Part shown: positions 24,201 to 35,889 of the stretch, piece after piece
Numbering within the stretch: position 1 is the first letter of the stretch
Layout: each line of letters opens with the position of its first letter
Program-made: the position numbers and the translations under genes
Notes under the pieces: model-generated
Databases searched by the model: none
What the model was told of the DNA's origin: nothing
The model's input: the letters and a program-made list of their open reading frames with translations, nothing else
Source of the DNA: Amborella trichopoda
Taxonomy: Eukaryota; Streptophyta; Magnoliopsida; Amborellales; Amborellaceae
NCBI RefSeq assembly: GCF_000471905.2
Contig: NW_006498527.1
Span: 3,625,918-3,689,917 of the forward strand
Reading direction: 5' to 3'
Length of the DNA stretch: 64,000 nt

Positions 24201-24392
24201 TGCAAGCATTCAAACATTGAAAAGTGTAGGATAGTTTTTCTTAATACACTTACAGAGATAAGGCCCAAATTATAAATTCAAGAAAAATGCAATGAGATTT
24301 AAAAAAAAGTTACAAAATTTACGGCAGGTAGTCATGCATCACAGAGATAAGGCCCAAATTACAAATTCAAGAAAATGGAATGACAAAATAAA

Positions 24393-24393
<1 letters not shown>

Positions 24394-24436
<43 letters not shown>
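24394..24436 (+). repeat. (CT)n microsatellite
   Basis: About 21 CT units, pure, in the probable 3' region of the SRO gene. Next to it, a segment starting GATAAGGCCCAAATTA occurs twice (about 24255 and 24345). Confidence 0.9.
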
Positions 24437-24439
<3 letters not shown>

Positions 24440-24662
24440 TGGCTATGTCAAAGCAGTATATTTAGGTATCCATGTCTGAAACCCAGGACACGCGAGACCC
24501 CGAGAGGAATGAATAGTTCCCTGGCCCTGAATGGGATGGACGGTCACAGGCCCCCTACTTTGCTCACCCAGGTCTGCCAGTACAATACAGTTCTGAGAAA
24601 TATTTTAAGAGTAATATCACCACATAACATTTCTCGTGAGGTATAATATTTCTCATGAACTT

Positions 24663-27600
24663 TCAAGGTGATGGACACATAGCATACAATGTCTCATCAC
24701 ACAGTATCGAACGATGATCTTCATACTGATAAGTGGCCAAGTGGTTTAAGAGCAAGAGCAATCTGGAGCGTCCAGACCAAATCTTTATATTAACAGAACT
24801 GCATACCTTAGACCGGTAAGACTTGATGGCTGCAACAAGCACCTTGTCTCCAGCAATTTGTCTCACTTTCTTGATCATGCACTCCCTCGTAATTCTCTTC
24901 TCCTGAAATTTTTAGTATTCGAATAAGATTGAGTTAAGAATAAAGATAGTCGATCAAAAGAGAGTAAGGATATAAAACTACCAAGTAACTAGTGTGATAT
25001 TTCTCAATCAGGCTGATACTGGAAGGTGGTAAGATCCCTGCAAGTACAGAGATCAACCTTGGAAACGGCATCCAAGCAGAACTTGGTTTTCTTGCAGCAC
25101 TCTCCCCCTTCACATGGTGAGCAACCACAAATGGCACTTTTGCTGGTTTCTGATTAGCAAGAACAAACAACAATTAGAATCAATTGGAGTCATGCAAAGT
25201 TTCCATGATCAATATGAGGCGGCAAATGCAAATTGGAGGGTGTCAAATACATGAATTCAAAGCTCTAGGAGAACAGTCAAGAATCAGTTAGAAATGATAT
25301 TCACCTTTTGCTGAAGTTGCATCCATTTTCCAGGTGAATTTCCAAAAACGTGAGGATTTGAAGCAATCAAACTTTCCATGGAGTCTGCTTTCCAATTCCT
25401 CAAAGAGAGTAATTCTGAAGCACAACATTCAAAATACTAGAGTCAATATAAACTTCCATAAACAATTCCATAAAATTCGTATAGATAAAGGTATCCAAAT
25501 TTCTGAATTATAAGAATGAACAGAAACAGCTAAAGTAAGATCAATTCCCGAGTAAACCACTTACTTGTCAAGTGAGGATGAGAAACCTTGAAGCTCACTA
25601 CATATTCTGGCAATATATGAGTGTTCATATGTGTGCTCCAGACAATATATCTTGATGGGGTGATTGGATTATCCACCCCTGAATCGAATTCTTCAGAACT
25701 GGGATGGAATTGCTCTGACCCAGTTGGGACTAGCTCCATATTTCCCATAATAACGCGACAAAGTAACATGTGTTGCTGGCCATCGTCATCGACATTGGAG
25801 TACACCAAACTGAAAATTAGGCAGAAAATTAAAGCTCTATTTTTAGTTAAAGCTTCAGTAAAATTGAAAACCCACTACAACAGTTAGGCATGTATATCCA
25901 GGAGGCAATAACATGAGAAAATATAATATACCAAGACAAACGTTGAATCCATGCATAAATGCTAATATCCCTAGTATGTATTGATTCACGCACATGAACA
26001 TAGAAGTGAGCACACAGAAATAGTTACTGCAGTTACGCATGCTGACATATTTAAAGATTGTGTGTGTTATGTTGTGGGTCTGAATAACTTATTTATGTTG
26101 CGTATGTATAAAGAGTTATATGTATGTACGACCATATGACTGCAAATCTAATCACATATAAGACACATATTTTATTTTACTGAGGAAGAATAAATAGGGT
26201 TGTCAATTCCGAATCCTCTCCGTAAGTCCTTTTCCCCTCCAATTTTCCGAGAATCTTTCTCAAAGATTTGGGAAATCCTCTACCTCCAAAAATCTCTTTA
26301 AGAAGAGTTCCTACTGAAATAGGAACCCACAACAAAAGAACCATTTTAATTCCCTTCAATTCTTCTAAATCTTCTCTTTCAATTCTATCAAGTACAAATA
26401 AGAAATCTCACAAAAATAGGCAGATATTCCTATCAAACAACTAGGTATTTACCTCACTTAAATAGCTTATCAATGTTAGAAAGGCATTAAAAAATAATTG
26501 GAATTCAGGTAATACAATTAAATCTGAAAAAATTAAGTAAAAATCAAATGGGAAAATTGACTTCCCCAAGCCAAATAATATAGAATGAATTAAAAAGTAT
26601 CTATCAATAAAGATCCCTAGAGTTAAAGATAAAATATTAATTCTCTAATTAAATAAAATATTCCAAAACAAAAATTTTCTATCTAAGCTGGAGCATTGTG
26701 TGCTGCACATGCCCTTAGCTATAAGATGTATATGTAAAAACATGTTATAAATGTACATGCAAATATTGATATCTAATTTTTACTCGAACTAAGTCACATA
26801 AAGTGTCTCAGGTAAAAGTGGCAATACGTGTGGCAAGGGGCTGGGCCAGCTGGCCCGGCCCATGTCCCATCGGGCCAGCCTTAGTCTAGTCTGGGCCGGG
26901 GCCAGGCCAAAATAAATGAAGTAAAAAAAAAAAGGCAAAACAAAATAGGATTGGGCTGGGCCGAATCAGGCCAACACTAACCCTAGCCCAGCCCTCGGGT
27001 CACAATTATATGGACCAAGCTCTACTTTTTTTGGGACCAGACCGATCTAACGGGCTGGTCCAGGCAGCCCCGCCCATTGCTAGCCCTAGTCTTAGATCAT
27101 TACGAGCTAAAAAACCAATAAGAGATGCATAGAAAAGAAATTTTATGAACTAAATATTAAAATAAATAAGAAACAGATCAACCATTCCGGTTAATCGCAA
27201 TCGTAAAAACCTAATTTCCAAACCTATACAATTGATTATACACATCCCAAGATTCATGAAGTACCTGTCAATGGATGAACCCTCGGGTGAAAGGTATATC
27301 CCAACACCATTGGCTCCTTTGCCTTCAGGTCTATTGCAAAGACCAAAACCATGAAGTATAACTTGGGAAACCCCATCTTTACCGGAGCCATGCCAAGCAT
27401 ATCTGATATTGGCATCACCTCCACACTTCTTAGCAATGGCATCCGAATACAAAGAAAATGCTTGCAATCTAGCCTGTCCTGAAAAACTAGAATGAGAAAT
27501 TTTGTGAATACTCACAACACCAGTGTAACTCATGAGAAACCCTAGACCTGAATAAAATCGGCCTTGAACAAAGCAATGTTCTTCGTCTCCCTTCTTCAAC

Positions 27601-27758
27601 TCAATCAACTCATCTCCAAAGAAGCGAAACCCCAAAGTAATATCCCCACAATTGCCTCCTGTTTTATAATTAGGGTTACCGAATGAAGCCATATTATCTG
27701 TGTAATCAACAGGCAAATAAACTCTAGGAATTGTCATCACTGAAGAAACCTTTTCCAT
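24663..27758 (-). CDS. SRO: SRO family protein (RCD1-like), PARP-like plus RST domain
   Basis: Exons on the - strand: 27758-27265, 25809-25565, 25414-25305, 25149-24982, 24902-24663, the last possibly split (24902-24807 and 24725-24663). All junctions are GT-AG and in frame. The product is 391 residues if split, 418 if not. Residues about 45-245 match the PARP-like fold of plant SRO2/SRO5 proteins (SGQARLQAF, KKCGGDANIRYAWHGS, HMLLCRVIMGN, EEFDSGVDNP, YIVWSTHMNTHILPEYVVSF). Residues about 303-371 are the RST domain (PSSAWMPFPRLISVLAGIL...VRQIAGDKVLVAAIKSYRSK), which binds transcription factors in RCD1. There is no WWE domain, as in the short SRO class. At the catalytic triad the residues are His123, Tyr155 and Arg218, so it is not a classical PARP. 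The start is the first ATG after the acceptor at 27787. These proteins act in the nucleus in stress responses. Confidence 0.95.
26820..27105. repeat. R5 repeat (GGGCC-rich) in SRO intron
   Basis: Begins near GGGGCTGGGCCAGCTGGCCC and ends near GGGCTGGTCCAGGCAGCC, with an AT-rich, A-run centre. G+C is far above the flanks. Copies of the same kind are at 47.56 and 51.62 kb. It is a short non-autonomous element; the superfamily is not determined. Confidence 0.55.
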
Positions 27759-27786
27759 CCTCCTTTTATGTCTTTGACGCTCGTAT

Positions 27787-29390
27787 CTAGCAAAATTCAG
27801 ACAAGACAACAAAGAATAAGCTAGGATCAAAGTGAGCCTGAGTGGATTTACAAAACTTCAGACTCAAGTAACCAATACAAGTGGGTACCAACTTAAAGCT
27901 CCTTCTCAACTTTTCAATCGATATCAAATTAACAAATGAAAACTCCTTAAGCTAACTCTAATATGCTTGCTAAAGAAGTTGAATGCAAATTCGCATCATT
28001 CTTCCAGTCTCCAAGATGAAATTACACTAACTCATGATATTATATACTTACTACCAAAGATGTTTGAATATCAGTTTATCTTGATCTAATACCAAAGATG
28101 TTTGAAGTTCATCTTGATCTCCTTGATCTCACTGGAGGAACACTGGTTAAAAGAATAAGTAAATATGAATCTCCTCGAATCTCCTCAATTTGTTGTACTT
28201 CAAATTTAGAGCTTCAGGAGTAAAATATCCAGAACATAATCCAAATTCTAATTACTTTCAAGTCTTTCACAATTGAAGATCAAGAAGCTGAATACTAATC
28301 ATCTGTAATTGATATTGTGTTCTGCTTAGATATGCAGAATGGGATGTAATGAATAACCTGAAAGAAATATACAGATCCTTGTTTTCCTTGACAAAACATT
28401 CGACTTCAATCCAGAAGGACATCAAAGTCATCAAGAGACCAATCAAAACACTAAAACTAATTCGCACTAACTGTCAGTAGTAATAAGAACTGCTACTAAA
28501 TCAGAAAATTCAATCCAAGAACCATTAATTGACACTTACCGAACAAACTTAAGAGTTGGGATCAATTCTAGCGATCGACAAACTTGTTTTTTGAACATGT
28601 TAACCTTTTAAATTTCTTTTTCTCCTTTTTTTTTTTTGGATAGCTCAGAGGGGAAAGATCCCCTTGCCCTTGAGTTGGAACGACTTGAGCCTGGGATCCA
28701 AGCACCGCGAATTTATTGCCTGACGTGCCAGCATGTTTATACCCAGGCTTCTTGCCTTTATATCCACTAAACCAGAAATGATCACCAGAGCACTTATTCA
28801 CAACAATCTCACTACTTGAAATCTAAACCTAAAATATTAAGAACAAAATATAGTCAGAAGAGCTAATCCTCTGACCCCGCCATTCCAAATAACTGTAATA
28901 ACCAACCAAACAGTTGCTCACGCCAATTCCGCTTTCCTTCAACCTCAACACAAATTAAAGACAGATATACATGATAACATCAACCATCGTATCCTTGGAA
29001 TCTGAAGATAACTAAAGCAGCAAGCCAACTACATTTAGCTTCTTTAAACCACAAATTTCTCTCAAGATAATCAAATCAACATACAGAGCATCAATTCACC
29101 CGAATTCCCCTTATTCTCATTTCATATACGATTAGAAGCAAAACAACCAGGCAAAAATCAATGAAACAGTAAAATCCTCATATCAACACATACCAATCAA
29201 TTTCCACAGAAACGTATCTTAATGCCTCCAATGAGAACCCTAATTCCGCAAATTAGGGCCAAAATATTCACATAAGAATCACAACAACAGAAGAGAAAAG
29301 AAGATATCAATTTCGGAGCCAAAAATCCAGAAACTCGGCTCAAATTGAGCAGAAAGAAGAATTAAATACAAATAGGGAGAAGAGACCAAC
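27787..29390 (-). other. Probable 5'-leader intron of the SRO gene
   Basis: Runs from a donor on the - strand (CTTCAAAG|GTTGGT at 29391/29390) to the acceptor TTTTGCTAG at 27787. It contains no element that I can name. The segment at 28610-28800 is more G+C rich and carries a 77-codon - strand frame that matches nothing I know. Confidence 0.5.
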
Positions 29391-29700
29391 CTTTGAAGAG
29401 CATTCAACTTCAGAAATCCCTGCGATTTGGTTCTGGTTTCCCTCTCAAAACATCTAGAAAGAGATCGAGCTTTGAACCAGAACAGAGGGCAAAAATGGAT
29501 ATTTGAAGGTATTTATGCGCCCTCTGTTTTGGCGGTGTGGCGGCAAATTGTTTACCGACGCCGCCAGTTTTGAGGGGGCCTTCGGTTCTCGTAAGAGAGG
29601 AATTGAAAAATGATTATAGTAACCCTGTTGAATTCTCGGAATATCGAGATTGGGGTATTTGGCGGTAAAGTTACGGATTTGCCCTTTGAATGAGCAGTTA
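29391..29700 (-). promoter_or_regulatory. SRO first exon and promoter with E2F-like sites
   Basis: Three matches to the E2F consensus WTTSSCSS lie here: TTTGGCGG at 29528-29535 and 29658-29665, and TTTGCCGC on the other strand at 29540-29547. The region is locally rich in G+C and CpG, unlike its surroundings. The transcription start is not fixed. Three hits in 140 bp may be meaningful or chance. Confidence 0.35.
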
Positions 29701-29959
29701 CTTACGCGCAAGAGACCGCTGCTGCCGTTCCAACACGGCTATCTGACCGACCTCGGTCAAGCGATAATGTCCAAACTACCCCTTATTTTTGTTTTTTAGG
29801 GGGAGATTATTTATTACTATAATAGTCTCCCTATGAATTTCCAGCTGTTGAGGTAAACATGCCTTATTTCTCAAGAAATCCCATGGGTACCTCACCTCCT
29901 ACGATACTAAAATACACCCTCAACTTGAATTGCTTTTACCCTTTTACTTCCTTATGAAC

Positions 29960-30305
29960 TTTTTATAAGGCATAGGCTTTATGAAAACAAAATAAAGCTT
30001 CACCTCAACTCCTCATCTAGAAAGCAATTTCGGCATTCGAAAATATTCATGATGGCTCTAAAATTAATTTCTACTTACAGTTAATTTTGAAACCAAAAAA
30101 ATGATAGAGATCTTGAGGATTTGTGAAGACTAATTTTAATACGAAATGGACTGTCTGAATGATTTGTTGCACTATACACTATTTTTACAATTAAAAATCC
30201 TAATTTTTTCACAACCATAATGTTCAAGCCGAGATGATCGATTTTAAAGTTTTTCAACACTTGACTTGCAATTTTCGATGAGTTATGAGGCGAGGCTTTA
30301 CTTGT
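29960..30305. repeat. R2 repeat
   Basis: Ends AGGCTTTATGAAAACAAAAT and GAGGCTTTACTTGTTTTGAG, which are imperfect inverted repeats. The inside shares GAGATGATCGATTT with R1, so R2 is a distant relative. A second copy is at 50.67 kb. Confidence 0.6.
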
Positions 30306-31470
30306 TTTGAGAGAGCTACAAGAAGAATTAGCTCAATTTATTATTAAGAAAATAAAGAATATATAAGGGATGGCCTACAAATATCTTTTGTAAGATGACG
30401 TCACAACTATTCATACTCATTAGATGTCAAATTGGTGAGTCACAAAGTTCTAGTTTTTTTTTGAAACTTTGTGTCTAACCAATAACACTCTTACCACCAC
30501 TCATTTTAAAATCTAAAGGACAAAAATGATTATGACCTTCTTATACAAAAAGTAAATAATCTCTTTATAAACAATACCATATATAAATGAGGTGGGATTT
30601 TGGTAAGGCCGTGTGACTATTTGCAGCAGCATGTCCATTTTGTGATGTCCCTATAATGGAATTGAGGTAAATTTTGCACCTCATGATGTTGCATGTTGGA
30701 AGTATGAAGTCCTTTAGAAATGGGAGGGAGAACCTACTTACCTATATAGTATATGTGACCCTTGGTCTGGGTAGATGGCTGAGATAACTCGAATCATAAC
30801 ATCACAAGCTGGCACTTAAACCGTCAGATCTAGATCAAATGGCTCATAGTATTTTATTTTTTATTTTATTCTACAAATAATTTTGAAGCAAAATTTGTGG
30901 CATGCATAGATCTAACAAGGACACACATAATAAAAATATTTTAGGTGATGAAAATGACTAAAATACCCCTGAAAATTGTAGAGACATTTTTGTCATTTAT
31001 TTTTATGTAAAATATTTATGTTTTATTATTTCCAAGTTTACCTTATTTTTCTGATGGGACGGGCAAATTTTCATATAAAAATATTTTGTAAAAAAAATAA
31101 AAAATAAAACTTTGTTTGATGTGACATTGTGGTATGAACAATCGTAGATGTTTGATTCAAATCGAAGGACTAAGAAGTGAGAACGTATATAACTTATACA
31201 TTGTTGGGATCACATAAAAACATTTTCAATTAGAATAAGTAGAGGATATATTAGTCAATTTTATGAGAATAAGGATCCATTATTCCTTTTCGGTGTTTTT
31301 CTTGGAGAATAAGGCATACAAAAGTAGAACATCGAATTTGAGGCTATTCCACAAGGATACTTTCTTCTTGTTTGTATACTTTTCCAAAAGAAAACGGCTC
31401 TCCTATTCATTGGCCCAAGAAAACGGCTCTAATACTCCATCTCCAATATTAGGACATTACTGACATTAAG
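30306..31470. other. Gene-free AT-rich DNA
   Basis: No exon or RNA gene is seen. The part at 30370-30620 has short similarities to 1790-1920 and 45590-45720 (an ATTAGATGTCAAA/TCTAATGGATA-type segment), which suggests another degraded repeat. Confidence 0.4.
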
Positions 31471-31477
31471 TGTGTCA

Positions 31478-31590
31478 CCATCATCATCATTGTCAAAGCT
31501 TTTTTTTCAATTAATTGGGGTTGGCTACACGAGTTTTGGTCAATCATCATACTCTATTAAGGGTCATATCTTATATAAAGTCATTAAGTC
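31478..31590 (-). mobile_element. RTE-type LINE, 3' tail only
   Basis: Reads CATCATCATCATTGTCAAAG, then AATTAATTGGGGTTGGCTAC and ACGAGTTTTGGTCAATC on the + strand. This is the reverse complement of the plant RTE LINE 3' end seen at 7.0 and 49.3 kb. Strongly 5' truncated. Confidence 0.7.
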
Positions 31591-31995
31591 GTCATATCTT
31601 TTTTCGCTACTTCCAACAATAATTGATTCAATTTATTATTATAAAAATAAAGCATAAATAAAAGGGGTGGAATTTTGATCAGCTCGCTCAACTATTTGCT
31701 ATTACATGTCTATTTTGTGATGTGTCCCTATAATTGATTCCTACCCGTACTATGGAATTTGAAATTTCTTTGTTCCTGAAATTTAAAGCTTTACAACTAT
31801 AAAATTGTTACAAATATTGCGGATCTACGAAGATATGAAAATGAAAGACCAAGAAAAGCTTTACAAGATGAACACTTTTAGAGTTTAGATGTCAATCTCT
31901 TTTTGTAGATTATGTTCATTGAGGTTGAGATGACGAGGTTTGCAAGTTTTTGGGTGTACAAGGCTGGTTTTTTCTGGCAAACGGAAGTAGTACAT

Positions 31996-32114
31996 TACAT
32001 GATCATTTTCTTTCACATTGTTTTTCGTTTTTGATATGTTAACGGCCGGTGGGACTACATGATCATTTTCTTTCACATTGTTTTTCGTTTTTGATATGTT
32101 AATGGCCGGTGGGG
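31996..32114 (+). repeat. 60-bp tandem duplication
   Basis: Two units at 31996-32055 and 32056-32114, each with ACATGATCATTTTCTTTCAC and ending GGCCGGTGGG. Only one or two mismatches, so recent. Each unit carries the palindrome TGATCA. Confidence 0.88.
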
Positions 32115-32562
32115 GTTATGTTGAGGCATCTGATCATTTTTTTCACAGTCAAAAAGATATATTGACGTTTTCGTGGTGAGCTCCAATGGGAGGAATAATC
32201 ATTAGTGGGCTTTTTTATGAACCGTTTGGATCTTAGATTATTCAAATGGATTGCCCAGTTTTAAGATGGCATTTTTCCTAAATAAAATAAGGAAAATTGT
32301 TTCATGTAGGCTGGATCGCATTTCTACATATGCGATCCAAAAAGTATAAAGCATCCATCTTTAAAGATGGATGCAAGCAGGTGTTCCATCTAACAATAAT
32401 AGAAACTAACGGTCCAAATTTTTTTTTACAAGAATTATTATTTTTAGTTTTTAAATTTTATTTATTTATTATATTTATGAACTCCATGTTAGAGATTACA
32501 TGCTTTTAAAATTTAAGTATTAAAATCCATCTCAAAAATAGATTTATTCAGAGACCCGCATT

Positions 32563-32587
32563 TATATATATATATATATATATATAT
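32563..32587 (+). repeat. (TA)n microsatellite
   Basis: Pure TA dinucleotide run just before the R1 copy that starts near 32615. Confidence 0.85.
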
Positions 32588-32614
32588 GGGCGGGTCCATA
32601 AAATAATGGTAAAG

Positions 32615-32992
32615 TAATTGTTTGAGAGGTGACCTTAAACAATCCAAACAAGGTGTACTTGCAAAGCTCATCAAAAGATGCAATTTTGGTATTTGGAATT
32701 GTAATGATGACCTCAAAAACTACTTCATATCTAATTATAAAATTTAAAAACTCTGAAAATGATACATATCGAGCAAAATTCTATAAATACATGGAAATCT
32801 TGAGAATGGACTATCTAGATAATGTATTATAAGATGCATAATTTTTACACTTTAAAAGAAAAAAAAAATCACTTCTACATATCTCAACGTCAAGATACTC
32901 GATAAAAAAAAATATCAAAACGACCTTTTCCAATGCGTTTTTGAAACACGTCTTTTTTTTTCATACTACAAAGTTGCAAACTTATACAAATA
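32615..32992. repeat. R1 repeat, diverged copy
   Basis: Shares TCTAATTATAAAATTTAAAA, GGACTATCTAGATAATGTATT, a decayed core ATATCTCAACGTCAAGATAC and ends with GCAAACTTATACAAAT. The core palindrome is mutated, so this is an old copy. Confidence 0.55.
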
Positions 32993-32999
32993 TTTATCT

Positions 33000-33800
33000 T
33001 TAAAGTTAAATTGAAGTGCAACTTGCTCTAGTTGCTTTAATGCAAGTTGGTATATGTAGCAATTTGGCCAAGCGTACTATGCCTTGGAAAGGCCAAAATG
33101 GTATTTTGTATGAAGTAGGGGCAAAATGGTAATCTTGGGACGTTTAGCACAGTGCTTAGTAGGAAAGAGGGGCATAATTGGTAATTTTTGCAAGCACCTT
33201 TATTGTTTCCTTAGTTTTGAACACTAAGAAAAGGGATAAGGACGAAATTGCCTATATTATTTTAGTAAATGACCTTTGCGCCCACGACTTTCTGGGTCGG
33301 TGTAACATACTGACGAGAGTCTAATAAACATGCGGCGCCTCTCCTTTCATATAATGGCGCGCGAAAAAGTTGGTTTTGGGGTAAGATATTCGGAGAAGGA
33401 GCGCATTAAGCAATGCTCCCGCAGGAGCATATTATAAGAAAGTCTCTCTCTCGATGGCCCTCTCACATAAATAAGAGGCACTTTCTTCGTTCATAGAAAC
33501 TGGTTTCTTTTAGCCCAAGATACAGGGAGAAATTAAAATATATATATCTCTCTCTCTCTCTAAAAAATTTATTCAGGGAAAATTTTGAAGTTCGAGGTCT
33601 TGATGTTTGCGACCTCAATTTTTTTCCATTGATTAAGCATCATGCATGATTAAGCATTCAATAAAAATGAAGAAGAGAAGGGTTCATGCGTGATTAAGTC
33701 TTTGCCGCGTCCATGCTTCATAGACTAAACAAACGCTTGACACCTGACTGCCAGCTTCTAACTTTATACCAACTGTTATTCAATTACTTTTAATATGGTT
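33000..33800. other. Gene-free stretch
   Basis: Contains a CT-rich tract at about 33441-33460 and 33540-33562 and a GGCGCGCGAAAAAG segment near 33356. No coding exon can be supported. Confidence 0.4.
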
Positions 33801-33809
33801 TAGCAAAAA

Positions 33810-34050
33810 AATTATACCAAGGTGCACATCAAAAACTCACCACAAGATGTCGTTTTATGGTTAAAAAAGATCATCTCAATCTTGAAAAATATAGGCACAA
33901 GTACTGTCCATTTTCAAGATTTTTAAGTGTTTGTAAATCGACTAAATCTACACTAATTTTTACTCTTTAAATTTCATGTTGGAGACAGAGATGCACCTTA
34001 CTTTGATTGTTTATGGTATCAGCCTTATACAAACCGCACCTGTAATTTAT
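33810..34050. repeat. R1 repeat, partial copy
   Basis: Shares AAGGTGCACATCAAAAACTC, GATCATCTCAATCTTGA, CCATTTTCAAGATTTTTAAG and the end CAGCCTTATACAAACCGCAC. Shorter than a full copy because the middle is reduced. Confidence 0.55.
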
Positions 34051-35013
34051 AGTGTTTCTTATCCCCCGTGAATTAAGAATACGAGAAATGTAGTTATTGC
34101 CCTTTATAGTCTCACCTATTAACAATAACTCCACATTTTATCGCATTAAGTACTTTATAAATATCTCATATTACCTCCTCTAAACGCCCATATTATCTTC
34201 TTTTTTTTTAAATTTCATTCATCTATAAGTTTCCCAAACTAATTCTCAAATAACACTCATATTCTTTCTCCCTTTATTTCTTTTTTCTCAAAATCCATAA
34301 ACCCAACCCTTTGTGCCCCTCTTCTCTCTCTTGGCATTGGCCTTGATGATTTTAAGGAGTATGTTAGTGGTGATCAATATGCTTTTGTGATTCACAAAAA
34401 TACAAATTTGGGCCGATGGGACTCGAGAAATAAGAAATAAAGAAAAAAGAGAAAGAAAGGGTATGAGTGTCACTTGAAAATTAGCTTGGTGTACGAAACA
34501 AAAATTAAAATATATAATGATAGTAAAAACACTCCGAAAGGCTAGAATGAATAAACATCTTACATAGTTTGATAGAAATAAACAAAATAAGTGTAATTTT
34601 TAGGGCATGATAACTTCGCTTTCGCTTTCTCTCTGTGTGACTCATTTGGGATAGAACCGATTTTGTTAGTCCTACCTCTTTAGTTGCCATCTCGCGCCCA
34701 TAGCTTTCAATAATGCAAGGGACTCTTTGTTTGTGAGCCAAAGGACGTCTTACCTTTTGGACTTATTAGGGGCACCACTTCCCTTTCACAAATACCCTTT
34801 TAGGGGCCTTTAAGTTTCTAAGAGGGACACATGTCCGTTTGGAAGAACACAACTTCATGAATTGAGAAGTTACTTTTTGTTAGCCCGATGCCAAACAATG
34901 TCTAGAATAATGAAGTTTGCTTCCTTGAAAATGTAAATGTTAAATACTTAAATGTATTTTCCTTAGTATTTCATTCAGTAAACTTCTTGGCAATGCATGT
35001 CTTTTGTCCTTTT

Positions 35014-35050
<37 letters not shown>

Positions 35051-35160
35051 TTTCATAGCGTTCAATACGCAACCCAATAACGAGGTTGGACTTCTACTTA
35101 AAAACATAAAAATGGTGCGGTTTGTATTTTGTATTAAGATTGACATTTTAGACAACAAAA
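34051..35160. other. Gene-free stretch
   Basis: AT-rich with a (TA)n run at 35019-35046. No exon, RNA or element is recognised. Confidence 0.4.
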
Positions 35161-35320
35161 AGTAAGGCGCACTTCCTGGAAATCCAACTGATGGCTGAAA
35201 ATCTATTTCACCTCTAGTTATAGAATTTAAATTTTTAAAAATGATATAAATCGAGCATATCAAAACCTTTTTTTTTTCCTACTACAAATCGAATCCTGTG
35301 AAGAAAGGGTGCAGTTTATA
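35160..35320. repeat. R1 repeat, fragment
   Basis: Shares AAAATCTATTTCACCTCTAG, ATAGAATTTAAATTTTTAAA and TATAAATCGAGC with R1, and ends near GGGTGCAGTTTATATGAAG. The palindromic core is missing. Confidence 0.45.
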
Positions 35321-35462
35321 TGAAGATCCAAATCGAACCCTCATCTCACCCCCCATCAAAACCCCTCTCTCTCCCTCAAGCTCACCCATCAAAACCACCC
35401 CCATCGAAACCCCTCTGTTGCCCTCTCTCTCTTTCTCTCTCTCTCTCTCTAAAGTTCACCCA

Positions 35463-35790
35463 CTATATTGTAATGTAGTAATTAAGGGTCGGGTACCCGA
35501 AAGGGCCCGGGACCCAGACCCCAACCTGGAAATAGGACATATTGGACCGGGACCCTACCCACGAGTTCAGAACTACGTCCCATACCTGGACCCGAGTCGG
35601 AATCGGGTATACCCGTAAGTCCCAGCTCGGGTACAAATCCATTGTCAACCCTAAACCTATCCAAGTGCCCTGCTCCCATACATATAAGCATTTCAAATGC
35701 TGGTATGTTGAAAGAGGAACAATACTAAGCCCAGGCCACGGGTGGCCCCAACCCAGCCCAGCCCAGCCCAGCCCAGCCCAGCCCATGCCA
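35463..35790. repeat. GGGTACCC-rich element with an (AGCCC)n run
   Basis: Opens with AAGGGTCGGGTACCCGAAAG, has ATCGGGTATACCCG about 120 bp later, and is followed by about six AGCCC units at 35754-35785. High G+C against AT-rich flanks. Probably a short non-autonomous element akin to R5. Open frames on both strands come from base composition. Confidence 0.5.
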
Positions 35791-35889
35791 ACAATTTACT
35801 CTAGGCCAGAACCCAGACCAAACGGAAACCTTACACTTTAGGGCAAATGGAACCCAGACCAAATGGAACCCAAACCAGGATCTCTTTAA

